The position numbers and the translations under genes were made by a program. From contig JAOTON010000773.1 in assembly GCA_034440635.1 (NCBI GenBank), forward strand, positions 412,001 through 476,000: 64,000 bases of DNA, read 5' to 3'. Source of the stretch: Lepas anatifera (taxonomy: Eukaryota > Arthropoda > Thecostraca > Lepadidae). This document shows, in pieces, positions 45,051 through 56,419 of this stretch. The notes beneath the pieces were generated by a model, which was not told the DNA's origin, did not search any database, and saw nothing but the letters and a program-made list of their open reading frames with translations. Position 1 is the first letter of the stretch. Every line of letters starts with the position of its first letter.

Positions 45051-45809
45051 GGACAAATCAGCCAACTCAAGCAAGTACTTAACATCAGAGAAATCAGCGG
45101 AGCATGTGATATCTGTTACGATGTGCAGGTTAAGGCATATTTGAGTCGAAAATTCATTTGTTATGCCCACTGGTTTTGTCGTGAGGAGTGAGCCCTGGCT
45201 GACCGCGGATAAAGTTCCTTGCCTCCCACAATCGCCGTGGGACGAGGAGGAGCATAGTGTCTTTGGAAGAACACATTTTTGCTGCCGGAAAAATTTGGGA
45301 TATACCTTTTGAACGCGTTTATTAAGTTCCATATTCTCAAGGCTCGGTCCCAGTTAAGAGTAAATAAAAGGTGAGCAGGCCGGTGGTTTTGGATGGGATG
45401 GTGTGACAGGGCCGAAAATTGTGAAAACTTGTTCTTCATTTAGATTAATTAGTAGAAATCCTGGTTTAGGGGACTGTGCTCTGAGCTCAGGGGCACATGC
45501 CTTTTTATCATCCCTTCCCAGAATCCACCAGTATAATAAGCAATTTATGTAACCAGGGGTGCCTAGGTATCACAAGCCGTTTTAGAGATTCCTCATTCCT
45601 CGTTAGCTCCGTTTTACAATTTCCATTATTCCATTCCAAGTTTCCATTGTCTTCTTATTCCCCATCTATTCAAGACCAGCTTTGGGGCCCCCAAGTGTGG
45701 ATCAAAGGCCTCCAGAGCAGCTTCCCCCATCCCCCAGTTGTGCCTCCAGGGACTAGACTAGCTCAGTGACCCCGCCCCGAGCTGATGGGAGTTGGCCTTG
45801 TGTTCTTAT
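45051..45809. other. Intergenic DNA, nothing recognised
   Basis: Between the piggyBac-like element and the satellite no gene or clear repeat was seen. The open frames are short and unsupported. Confidence 0.6.
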
Positions 45810-48800
45810 CATCTGTCTATTCAAGACCACCTCAGGGGCCCCTGATCTTATTCAGGGCCACAGAGCAGTTCATTCTTCACCCAGGGACTAGACTAGCTCA
45901 TTGGCCCTAGCGATGAGGTCATCAGACTAGCTCAATGGGCCACAGATAGGCTCATAGGGCCTTAAACCAGTTCAAGAAGCCCCAGAATAATTTAAGGCGC
46001 CAGATCACTTCAGGGTGCCTTAAGCCAACTTAAGGGGCTCTCACAAGCTCAGCGCCCAGACCAGCTCAGGGTACCCTTAGAACCTAGATCCGCTCTTGGG
46101 CCCCAGATCAGCTCTTGGGGCCCCAGATCAGTTCAGGGGCCTCAAGTCAGGTCAGGGGCAAGATCAAGTCAGGGGCACTAATTCAGCTCAGGAATCCCTC
46201 ACCAGCTCGGGGCCCAAGCAATTCAAAAGCCCCAGAGCTGCTCAGGGGACACCAGATCGGCCCATAGGGCACCAGATCAGCCTCGGGGACAAACAATCAG
46301 ATCAGTGGTCCCCGACCAGCTCGGGGCCCAGATGAGCTCGGGAATACCAGATCAAGTCAGGAGGCACTTAATCAGCTCAGGAGCCCCATACCATCTCAGG
46401 GGCCCTCACCAACCCCTGTGGGCCCAGCCCAGCTCAGGGCCTGGGAGCTGCTCAGGAAATCACGTAATCAACCAAGGAGGCCCAGGTCAGCTTAAAGGGC
46501 ACCAGATTAGCTCAGGGGCACCAGACTAGCTCAGAGGGCATCAGATGGGCTCAGGTGGCACCAGATCGATCCGCTCGGGGGCCAGATCAGCTCCCAGCCC
46601 CCAGACAATGGCAGGAGCCTAAATCAGCTCAGGGAGCAACATAACAGCTCAGGGGACATAAAGTGGGTTCAGGGCCCACCAAACCAGCTCAGGGGGCACC
46701 AGGCCATCTAAGGAGACATCAATAATCAGCTGAGGGGGCACCTAATCAGCTGAAGAGGCACCATATTGACTTAGGAGACAGAATCAACTTGGGGAGGCAT
46801 GAGATCAGCTCGGGGGCCCGAATCAGCTCAAGGGGCACTAAATCAGCTATTAGGGCACCAAGCAAGCTCGGAGGCATTAAACTAAGTCAGAGGGCATTAT
46901 ATAGGTTCAGGAGGCACAATTATTTGCTCAGTGGGGCACTCGATTGACTCAGGGGCACCAGATCAGCTTAGAGGGCAAGTAATCAGCTCAAGGTGCAAAT
47001 ACCAGCTGAGAGGCCACGAGATGAGCTCAAGGAGCACCAGATTAGCTTCACCCGTACGATTATTGGCGACGATGAGGCATTAGGTGGACACATACTAGGA
47101 TACTCTTCCCGGGTGTTTGGAAAGGCGACAGAATGCCTTAGCTGACCGAAGAAGGTATTAAGTTGTCCAACAATAGTTTCAATCGCTACATGCGGTCCAG
47201 TTACATCTAGGTTCAACGGCGTAGGGCACTAAATTTCGAGCGGCACGGCCCAAATTGGGTACACCACCTGGCAATCAAAAGGGCACCCCGGCAGTGATGG
47301 GACACGTGCCCCTGTGCCCCCTGGCTGCACCCCTGGACAGTAGATCAACTCTGGGAGGCATTAAATAAGCTCAGGGGGCCCGGATCAGCTCAAGGGGCAC
47401 TAAAACAGCTAAAAGGACACCAGGCAAGCTCGGAGGCATCAAACTAACTCAGAGAGTATTATATAGGCTCAGAAGGCACACTTATTTTCTCAGGGGGCAC
47501 CAGATTGACTACGAGGGCACCAGATCAGCTCAGAGGGCACATGATCAGCTCCAGGGGGCACCGGATGAGCTCCGCCCGTACGATTATTGGCGACGAGGCA
47601 TTATCTGGAAACGGATTACGTGCCTATACTCTTCCCGGGTGGTTGGAAAGGCAACAGAATGCCCTAGCTGACCAAAAAGGCACTTAATTGTCAAACAATA
47701 GTTGAAATCGCTAAATGCAGTCTAGTTCCATCTAGGTTCCACGGCGTAGGGCACTAAATTTCGAGCGGCACGGCCCAAATTGGGTACACCACCTGGCAAT
47801 CAAAAGGGCACCCCGGCAGTGATGGGCACGTGCCCCTGTGCCCCCTGGCTGCACCCCTGGTCAGTAGATCAACTGTGGGAGGCATTAAATAAGTTCAGGG
47901 GCCCGGATCAGCTCAAGGGGCACTTAAACAGCTAAAAGGACACCAGGAAAGCTCGGAGGCATCAGACTAACTTAGGGATCATTATATAGGTTCAGAAGGC
48001 ACAATTATTTATTCAGGGGGGGGGGCACCAGATTGACTACGAGGGCATCAGATTAGCTCAGAAGGCACATGGTCACCTTCAGGGGGCACCAGATGAGCTC
48101 TACCCGTACGGTTATTGGCGACGATGAGGCATTATCTGGAAACGGACTACGTGCCTATACTCTTCCCGGGTGCTTGTAAAGGCGACAGAATGCTTTCGAT
48201 GACCAAAAAGGCACTTAATTATCAAACAATAGTTGAAATCGCTAAATGCAGTCTAGTTCCATCTAGGTTCAACGGCGTAGGGCACTAAATTTCGAGCGGC
48301 TCGGCCCAAAGGGGGTACACCACCTGGAAATCAAAGGGCACCCGGCACCGATGGGGGCACGTGCCCCTGTGCACCCTGGCTGCGGCCCTGGACAGTAGAT
48401 AAGCTACGGGAGGCATTAAATAAGTTCAGGGGCCCGGATCAGCTCAAGAGGCACTAAAACAGCTAATAGGGCACCAGGCAAGCTCGGAGGCATCAGACTA
48501 ACTCAGAGAGCATTATTTAGGTTCAGAAGGCACAATTATTTTCTCAGGGGGGCACCAGATTGACTACGAGGGCACCAGATCAGCTCAGAGGGCACATGAT
48601 CAGCTCCAGGGGTCAAGACCAGCGCTCAGGGGGCACCAGATGAGCTCAAGAGGCACCAGATTAGCTCTGCCCGTACGATTATTGGCGACGATGAGGCATT
48701 ATCTGGAAACGGATTACGTGCCTATACTCTTCCCGGGTGCTTGGAAAGGCGATAGAATGCCCTAACTGACCAAAAAGGCACTTAATTGTCAAACAATAGT

Positions 48801-48962
48801 TTAAATCGCTAAATACAGTCTAGTTCCATCTAGACTCAACGGCGTAGGGCACTCAATTTCGAGCGGCACGGCCCAAAGAGGGTACACCACCTGGCAAGCA
48901 AAAGGGCACCCCGGCACCGATGGGGGCACGTGCCCCTGTGCCCCCTGGCTGCGCCCCTGAGC
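45810..48962 (+). repeat. Satellite of ~20-bp units with ~0.53-kb higher-order repeat
   Basis: The basic unit is close to CAGATCAGCTCAGGGGGCAC, with about 100 diverged copies. From about 47.0 kb a longer unit is superimposed. The landmark CCCGTACGATTATTGGCGAC recurs at about 47,052, 47,576, 48,104 (one base changed) and 48,671, giving periods of about 524, 528 and 567 bp. Each long unit has about 280 bp of unique sequence, ending in GGCACGTGCCCCTGTG and CCCCTGGCTGCACCCC, plus a block of the 20-bp units. The end of the unique part resembles a DNA-transposon terminus (CAGGGGTGCAGCCAGG on the - strand). This suggests an insertion that was then amplified together with the satellite. Confidence 0.9.
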
Positions 48963-50336
48963 GGAGCACATGTGGAGAGGGGACGGAACGCTACGGTAGG
49001 TATCAAAACGGCTAGAGATGCTACAAAATCGGCATGGAAATAATAGAAAAGAGTGAGAAGCTCTTTCCGCAAGGGAGAGATCTTAATGGATATATACTTC
49101 CGATAGCTCTGTGTTATTACTGTCTAAGTTTCGTTAACAAGCCAGCAGGTCCACTGCTGATGCATTAAGCCTGATTTTTGTCCATTTGGAATGGAAAAGG
49201 AACTGAAATTTTTAGCATGCTAAAAAAACTCCTCCATTCGAACCATTCCTACCATTTGCAAGAATCTCGGTAGCTTTTATTGACATTTCATTTGTGACCT
49301 TTCCAGCCTCTCCTGTTCTCATACCAATCCTTAATCAGTGCGGGAACGGAAGTTAGAACGAATGTGAAGAATGGGGATAATAAACGAAAACATTCCGCCT
49401 TCTGTGCTTGATTAAAGCCCGGCACGGAGATGAAAGGAGAAGAAAACAATGAATGTATTCGAAGCAAAGCTAGACACTCTCCATCCCAATGGAAGCCTAT
49501 CAGGAAAAAATATGGCAGCCAAATAAGCTAGCTGAAACCAGCCCACAGCGCTAGAGCTGAGCGAGACGATATTTTTCCACAATCTACAGAGTTTCTCCCA
49601 GACCGGTGCTCTAGGGCAAATATTTCCAGTTTTACGGGCATACTTGCGCTATTCCAGCCCCTTCATCTCCTACCCCACCCGGAAGTTTCCCCCAGAAGTT
49701 TGAAAATCTCCACCGGAAGTTTTAATCAGTTAGTCCGGAAAAACACCTCTAAGCGTTTTATAATCCCACACGCTTGCTCGGTGGCGTGTATCCAGTATAT
49801 TGCGTAGATTCGGGACGATAGCGCTTTTACTGACTGTTATGCTATTTCGCATAATACTGCCTAGCTATATAGGCATTGCACTGCAATACCAAAGGTCTCG
49901 ACTAACCCTAATAGAGCTGTGACTGTCTGCTACCGCTGTCTTCGTCACGAGCGCAGGATTCAAATATAAAATCTCACACCCAATGGTTCGATTCTGATAA
50001 TTCAATCTGAGGTAGACTTGTCTTAGGCTACGCTCTGTTTTAAGTGAAAGGAAATTTCTCAATTTTGAAAATTGTGGCAGTGGTGAAAATATATAATTTA
50101 TCAGCAGTTCAAGATCTTTGAATTATGTGAAAACTAAAGGTTCAATGGCAGTACTCCTTAATTGGAGGAGACCTTTGCAGCAAAAACCAGAGCGTTGCTC
50201 GTCACGAGAGCTCACGATTGATGCCAATCGGAAGGATCTTTTGTCATCAGTTTTTTTTGCAGGTCTAGTGAAAGATAAAATGTTTTGATTTTCACGATCA
50301 ATTTCACGGCTTCGGATGTTATCAATTGGAATAGCT
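48963..50336. other. Intergenic DNA, nothing recognised
   Basis: No coding, RNA or repeat signal was recognised. Confidence 0.6.
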
Positions 50337-50496
50337 TAGTAGCGGATCCAGGAATCTATTTCGGGGTGGGGCTAGGGGGCTCGATCCTCACCCGCCAGTA
50401 CCTCGGGCAGCCCCTCGCCTATGTATTATAGGAGCTCGGACATTTCGAGGAGAGGGGGCTTGAGCCCCCTATTCCTCCCCCTTGGATCTGCCACTG
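50337..50496. mobile_element. hAT-like MITE, copy 1
   Basis: This 160-bp element has imperfect terminal inverted repeats: TAGTAGCGGATCCAGG at the left, and CAGTGGCAGATCCAAGG when the right end is read in reverse. It is flanked by GAATAGCT (50329-50336) and GAATAGTT (50497-50504), a 7/8 match to an 8-bp target duplication as made by hAT-superfamily transposases. A second diverged copy lies at 61,207-61,359. It has no coding capacity. Confidence 0.8.
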
Positions 50497-50504
50497 GAAT
50501 AGTT

Positions 50505-53179
50505 GATAGCTAACCACGTTATGTGCTGTAATATGGTCATCACAGTTATCAAGAAACATTTGTAACTCAATCCATACATCATAAAGCTATGCAACCGTTA
50601 TAGATAATAGGTGAGGCGGCGAGGTCGAAGTTCACAGGTAGTCGCAATTTGAAATCGTTCAAAACTTCTAGTTTTTACTCGCAGGCGGTAATGCTTATTT
50701 TAATATAAACCCAGGAATAAAAATTAGCCTGGCATTGTTTCTTGTTTTGCTCCCAAATTGGTTTATTCCTAAAGCAAAGCTGAAATTAGGTGAAAACGGG
50801 CAAAACCCCCAAAAAGTCACCAAAGGAAGAATGTCAAAAAGTCTGGTAAGAGTCACATGTGAAAAGATAACCAAACGTCGCAGAATATCTAGTTAGAACC
50901 TTAATAAAACCTGCAACTCAGCTAAGTCCGAGAAAACACAGAAAAAAAGTATTAAAAAAACAGAAAATACCCTGGAGGCTTCCAGAAATGACATCACAGC
51001 TTAGTGTCAGACATCACCGACGCAATTTAAAAAATGAACAATTAATACCCCATGCTATGCAAAGCGGCTCAATCCCCACTGCAGCCATTTTGAAATCATA
51101 TTTGTGAAACATTAGGAGGTTGCAGCAGCACTCTTTAAGGCCGATGGTTAATATGTCCGAGAGCCCTCTTATCCTATCTAGCAGATCAAATACATTTACC
51201 CCGGATACATGAGCAGCTTCAGTACGCTCTATTTACGTACCGGTCACAGGAACGGACTTATCGACTCATGTGACCGGGAGTCTCGAAGGCAGACTCCCAG
51301 TAGTGGTGATATAAATTGTTATAAACGACTGCTTTCTCACAAAAATACAACGATATGTTGAGCGGATTGGCGCAAAAGGCTCAAGGTTGAAATCAAAGTG
51401 TCTCTCCAAATATATATATGCATTGGGAGAATGCAAGAAAACTCAGTGATTATAACAAAGCAAGCCAAGAAACACAAATATATAATGTTACATGAGTTAC
51501 ATGAGTCCATAAGTCTCTTCCCGTGCTTGTTGCGTCAACAGAGCGTACTGAAGCCGTTCATTTATCCGGGAAGTGAGATGTTGACACAGCTTTGCATCGT
51601 TTGCTTCAGTACTACTACCCCCTCAAATATCCGCGGCAATAATCCGTCACCCATCACTGCACCATCATTCTCAACACGTTCAATGAGAAGTACAGGACAA
51701 CAGCATTAGCAATATCTTACATATCACTCTGTCCTACTTAAAGGGAATGTGGCACCTTCACGTGATTTTACTGAGATAGCCAGTTGTAAGCGGTCTGAAA
51801 CCCGGTACTCCATATTTTTTGTCTTGGACTCGTATTTCGGGAAAAAGCTAGACCTGCCTGACACCGCCCCTCGCCCCGTGCCGGCGGCCTTTTGTGGCTA
51901 CTGGTGTGCGTTGCTGACGTCATGGCATCGCCATAGCCCTTGGCGTTTGTTGGTGTGGTTGCGATGTGACATCATCCGGTGTTTTTTTTTTTGAGGAGTA
52001 TTTTAAAACAATATTGGTTGTTGTTTTTAATTGTGGTTTTTTTTTACTATGTCGTATTCTAATTGGATTCCTCTTCTTTAAATCTGCCCAGTCTCATTTC
52101 GTACCCGAAATGTAATCAATAAGTGGGGGTCCATCCTATGCCGTATCCCACCCCATCCTGTTTTTACCTGTGATGATGGCGATATTTGTATGATAAAATC
52201 ACCGTTTAGTTTCGAATAAAACCTGAAAGATTACGCTCATCCATCTCGTTCCATAATTTACATCCGTTTTGTCCAAGGCTATAGTCCGGAAGCGATGGTT
52301 AGATAACAACTCGTGTAGAACACAGTAAAACGGAGATGCACGTACTTACCTTCTTTGAAACCACCTCCAGCCAAAATAGATGAACGAAAGCAGTTTGTTT
52401 TTCACCACACCGCTCTCTTCCGCTCACCACAAACCATGCACACCACTACTGCCCAAACACCTCACCCATGTATAGTCTCACATATAACACACAGCAGGTA
52501 CAATCGCCACCACATCGTACCACAGCAGTTTTACCACTGGCAACGCCTTCCCTCCCCACCACCCCCTCCCCGCGTCAAGTATCAGCACGCGCTCGACGAC
52601 CGTGACCTCTCTCACCTCTGTGCCTTGCAGGCATGAACAGACGGAGGCGGCTGTTGATTGGTGGAGGTGCGTTCACGTGCTTCAGCGATTCAGCCGAATT
52701 TATGGACGAAGGTAATAGTGTCGTGAATCATTATGTTGAAATTTACTCAGGATGTGTTCCTAGAATTCCTGATTATAATTTTAATCTAGTAGCTTTATTT
52801 ATTTTGGTGTTTCTGCTTCACTTATGAATGCTGTTAACACAGAAAAGATAGCAGCTGAGTTCGTTGAGGGCCAGACACATGGACGCAGGTGTATGTTGAG
52901 TGAAGAGGAACGCAGCCCAATCCGATGGCATTTGATAGAGGGGGAGTACGGAAGGGGCGTGAAAGAATGCGTTTCAATTATTATCCAAGTTTGGGACAGG
53001 ACATAGAAGGGAAACTTCAAGCTTTAGTTGATATAACAAAACCTATTCTCACTATAGCCGTAAATACTTCTGGTTCGAGCTCCCAGTTAACTGCCGCTCA
53101 TGAAAGTTCACAACGAGAAAGCCTTCAGCTTTTTTATAATATGGTCGAGATCAAAACATTTTTGTAATAAGACCTGGTA
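50505..53179. other. Intergenic DNA, nothing recognised
   Basis: The sequence is AT-rich with short homopolymers near 51.98 kb. Open frames of up to 103 codons lack any resemblance or splice support. Confidence 0.6.
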
Positions 53180-53800
53180 GCAGGGGTGTATCCAAGGGAG
53201 CGATGGGGCGATTCCCCCCCCCCCCTTGGTCCGTCCTTACGCACTGGAAAGAAGCGCCTCCCGCCGCAGCCGCCGGGCCCCCCCCCGTACTGCAGCCGGC
53301 CCTCTGCGGTTCACCCGGGCCTCCCATGGCTATCTAGGCACACCGACATGCTTCTGGGCCCATTGAAGTCCACTCGGAACCTCTGAATCTGCGATCGGGT
53401 CCCTCAGACTATCCCGGGGCCACTGCTGGCGAAGCCGGGCCTCTATTCTCAGCCGTTGCAGTTCATTTCCTTGGCATCCACCCGGGCCCTCTGTGACCAC
53501 AGCTCCCACGGCCTCCTGTGGCTATCCGGACCCCCCTGAAATGCTTTCGGTGCCCTTTTGGTTCACTTGGGACCTTTGCGTTCGCGATCGGGCCCCTCAC
53601 GAAAATTTCAGACATATTAAGACCGAAGCAGTCCCCCACTTCCAGCGTTCACACGGCACATACGGCGCGCTCAAACGGGCACATTCTTATAGGTGCATGT
53701 GCCATCGTGTTTTCGTTATAGGACACTTTCCGTTTCCTGTTTCGCACAACAAACCTGGTTCGGGGGCGGACGGCCTTCAGCAAAGGGCACAATAAAAGCT
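53180..53800 (+). repeat. GC-rich tandem duplication (~194 bp)
   Basis: A run of about a dozen C's at about 53,215 follows a CAGGGGTGTATCCAAGGG word of transposon-end type. A GGGCC-rich segment is then duplicated: ATGGCTATC ... TGCGATCGGGTCCCTCA near 53,325-53,407 matches GTGGCTATC ... CGCGATCGGGCCCCTCA near 53,518-53,600, an offset of about 194 bp. Confidence 0.6.
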
Positions 53801-56214
53801 GTTGTGAAACAAGGCCTTGATCTTCGGTTATTATAAACTAGAATAAATCTGTCATAAATCGGTTATAAATCTGAGAGGTCGGGAGCCTTGGTGAGGGACC
53901 AGGGACCAAAAATGACCCGTTTATGTGAAAAATGTCCTGTCTTTCTTGATCCTTGTGCTTTACTTGATACGATATTCTGAAGGTCCCGCGCTGTGCCGTT
54001 TGCTCTACTTTTTAACCTGCTTAGAATATAGCCCACATAGTCCGCTTTCCTGTGACCCTTTGTCTGTTCTAAATGTATTCTGACTAAATATAAAAGCCAG
54101 ACTATGCAAAGTTGTGAAAATCCAGTTATGATTGTCAGTGACAGTACCCCTAATTTTTCCATGCAAAAATGAAACATATATAAAATAAAAAATATTCATT
54201 TTTAATGTTCCTTTTTGAAATGTAGGAAAAATTCGTCTAACGTTAAATATATCACGAGCTCAAAAAGTGTAAGCGCCCTAAACGAACTTAAACCAAAAGA
54301 ACTGTTCGGCGCACGCACCTTCAGATTGGCTTTGGAAGTTGACACTGGAAGAGGTTCCCCGTTCTCTGGTGTTGCATAACTTGCCGACCATTCTCTGGCA
54401 GCCGCAGGCTTTCATCCGGCCGGTCGGAATAGCCGGCTATCTAGCCACTTCTCGCCAGACAGCCGAGTCCCTTTGACCAGATGTGCTCGGTTATTCCCGG
54501 GCAGAACTTTTAAGCCATCCACTGTCATGCCTAAAAATATAAAAATCGCGTCGGAGGGGCACCGAACGGAGTACGAAAAATGCATCCCTCGCCCACACAG
54601 GTGGTTTAGGCTGATCCCCTCGCCGAAACCTTAGATCCGTCACTGTCACTTACATCACAGCACCGCGTACGACAAGGAGTCAGCCTGACACGACTGCACA
54701 CAGGGAGTGCCGAACACCTATCACAGAGCGGAGACATCTCTACCCCGTCCGATATCCACAACGGCACCGGCAGCGCAGCGAGAGCGCCCGCTCTGCTATC
54801 TCCCCTGATTCGATAACAAACTTATACGCGTGCCAGTTCACTGCGGTCCGCTCTAAAACGGCCTCCCGAAACGGAAAGGCGGGGTCCAGCACCGCCAAAC
54901 TTCTCGCATAACGATAGACTCGGGAGGCTTCAGCTTTGGGCTGCTTCGGCCTAGCGACGGACCCCAGAGTCGAGTAACTTGTCCTGGATTTGGGCTGGTG
55001 GGCGGCTCCGTTACTAGGACTAGACGGTGTCCATGCCACTCAGGCCTTATCAGATCCATTACAACCCCCCGATGCAGACGGAAGATACATGAAGTTGTAG
55101 CCCGTGGCAAGCTATAGCAAGTCTCTTGTGACCAGAGACGATTTACGCTATCGTTTTAGTTGCTGGCTCGCTGAGCTCCGGCTCACAAATGGGCCTGGAA
55201 TGGTCCCAGACAGGCACATTACAGCCACTTCCACATTAATGCCGTTGTCTCTCGGCCATTACCGCTTCTCAGGCGAGGAAAACGACGCGGTAAACCACAG
55301 TTACAGGGGGCTTGTGTTTTAATCAGCATCGTTCCTTTCAGAGAAACTAAACGACACTGGTAAACGCATAGCGACATGTATACATTTTATTCCTCACCAT
55401 TGAACTGTCAAAAACAGGTCTGTCAGTTTCACCCACTCAAGCATTCACACCACTCCTGTCTTGATCACAATGTTCGCATCGACGCCACCACTCCATAATT
55501 TATCTAACCTACCAGTGACTGAAAATATAGATTAGTAAAAGTGTTTTCTCAGTGTTTCGAATTCAATGCCGAATATAGAGCTAAGTAACGCTAATATTCT
55601 AGGGTGCCAACAGTTTATCTTAGAACAAGCATGACTCCAGATCCCAAGATGAACCCACATGGATATTTTCCATTAGTCGACATTCAACTTTATCCATCTT
55701 ATATGTTTATCAGCAACATACAATCCTCACCGAAATCTAGCTAGGGCAACCAAAACTATTTCTGGTTTTCTCCTCACAGCAAGACCAGCGTCAGTATCGC
55801 TACAGCCATCCTATATCTTAGGTCACGGCTGCTAACTATTTTTAATCCATTTCCGAGTAGTATCGTAACTTGGTTATTCCAAGAGGAATAAGCAGTTGCA
55901 AACTTCAACTGGACAGCGATCAAAACGACCTGATCATGCCAACCAACCAGTTCTGCACACACATAACTCGTTCTCCTTTCCATGAGCGAAAAAGTACTAA
56001 GACCGGTCTCTCGAACAGCAACGCGAACCAAATTCAATGCTGTCCATCTCTAAGGCTGCAAAAGCAAGGTAAACCAGTACCAATAACCTCACCGTTCACC
56101 ACTATAGCCGGGGAACACGATCAGTACCTGCACTCGAAATCCCTACTTCTGTGGTAAAACAAGTACCGGCGGCGTCGCCACCCACCACTACGCCAGCGCT
56201 GCAGCGACCCAGCT
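53801..56214. other. Intergenic DNA and NDUFV1 3' UTR
   Basis: The right part should include the NDUFV1 3' UTR, read leftwards. A - strand AATAAA (TTTATT on +) lies at 55386-55391 and an ATTAAA at 55841-55846. A GC-richer stretch at 54.7-55.1 kb has open frames on both strands that match nothing known to me. About 54,640 ends TTAGATCCGTCACTG, another CAGTGACGGATC-type transposon end. Confidence 0.55.
55386..55391 (-). terminator. Candidate NDUFV1 polyadenylation signal AATAAA
   Basis: The only canonical hexamer noticed on the - strand within about 0.8 kb after the NDUFV1 stop. An ATTAAA variant at 55841-55846 is closer to the stop and equally possible. Confidence 0.25.
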
Positions 56215-56419
56215 CTACTGCTGCGCCTGCGCCGAAGCCTGCTGGGCGGCGGCGAACTGCGCCATCCTCTCCTCGATCATGGGCCGGAAGTGGCGGATCA
56301 GACCCTGCACGGGCCAGGCGGCGCCGTCGCCCAGGGCGCAGATGGTGTGCCCCTCGATCTGCTTCGTCAGCTCCCACAGCATGTCGATCTCCTCCGGGCG
56401 GGCATCCCCTTTGACGAAC
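56215..56419 (-). CDS. NDUFV1: NDUFV1 last exon (complex I 51 kDa subunit C-terminus)
   Basis: NDUFV1 is the NADH-oxidising flavoprotein subunit of mitochondrial complex I, holding FMN and the N3 [4Fe-4S] cluster. This exon encodes the C-terminal 67 residues: [20 protein letters not shown], then [20 protein letters not shown], then [15 protein letters not shown], then an Ala/Gln-rich tail, ending at TAG (56215-56217). The Cys in TICALGDG is the fourth N3 ligand. The acceptor is CGTCGCCTCAG immediately before 56419. The exon begins with the last base of an Arg codon (AG|G), exactly the phase left by the exon at 60,966. The Ala/Gln tail [12 protein letters not shown] is a lineage-specific extension. 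The frame is clean and the match to the family is nearly word for word. Confidence 0.95.

Noticed and set aside
54740..55110. GC-rich open frames on the - strand (99 and 85 codons)
   Set aside because: They overlap in different frames, have no family resemblance, and no splice partners were found.
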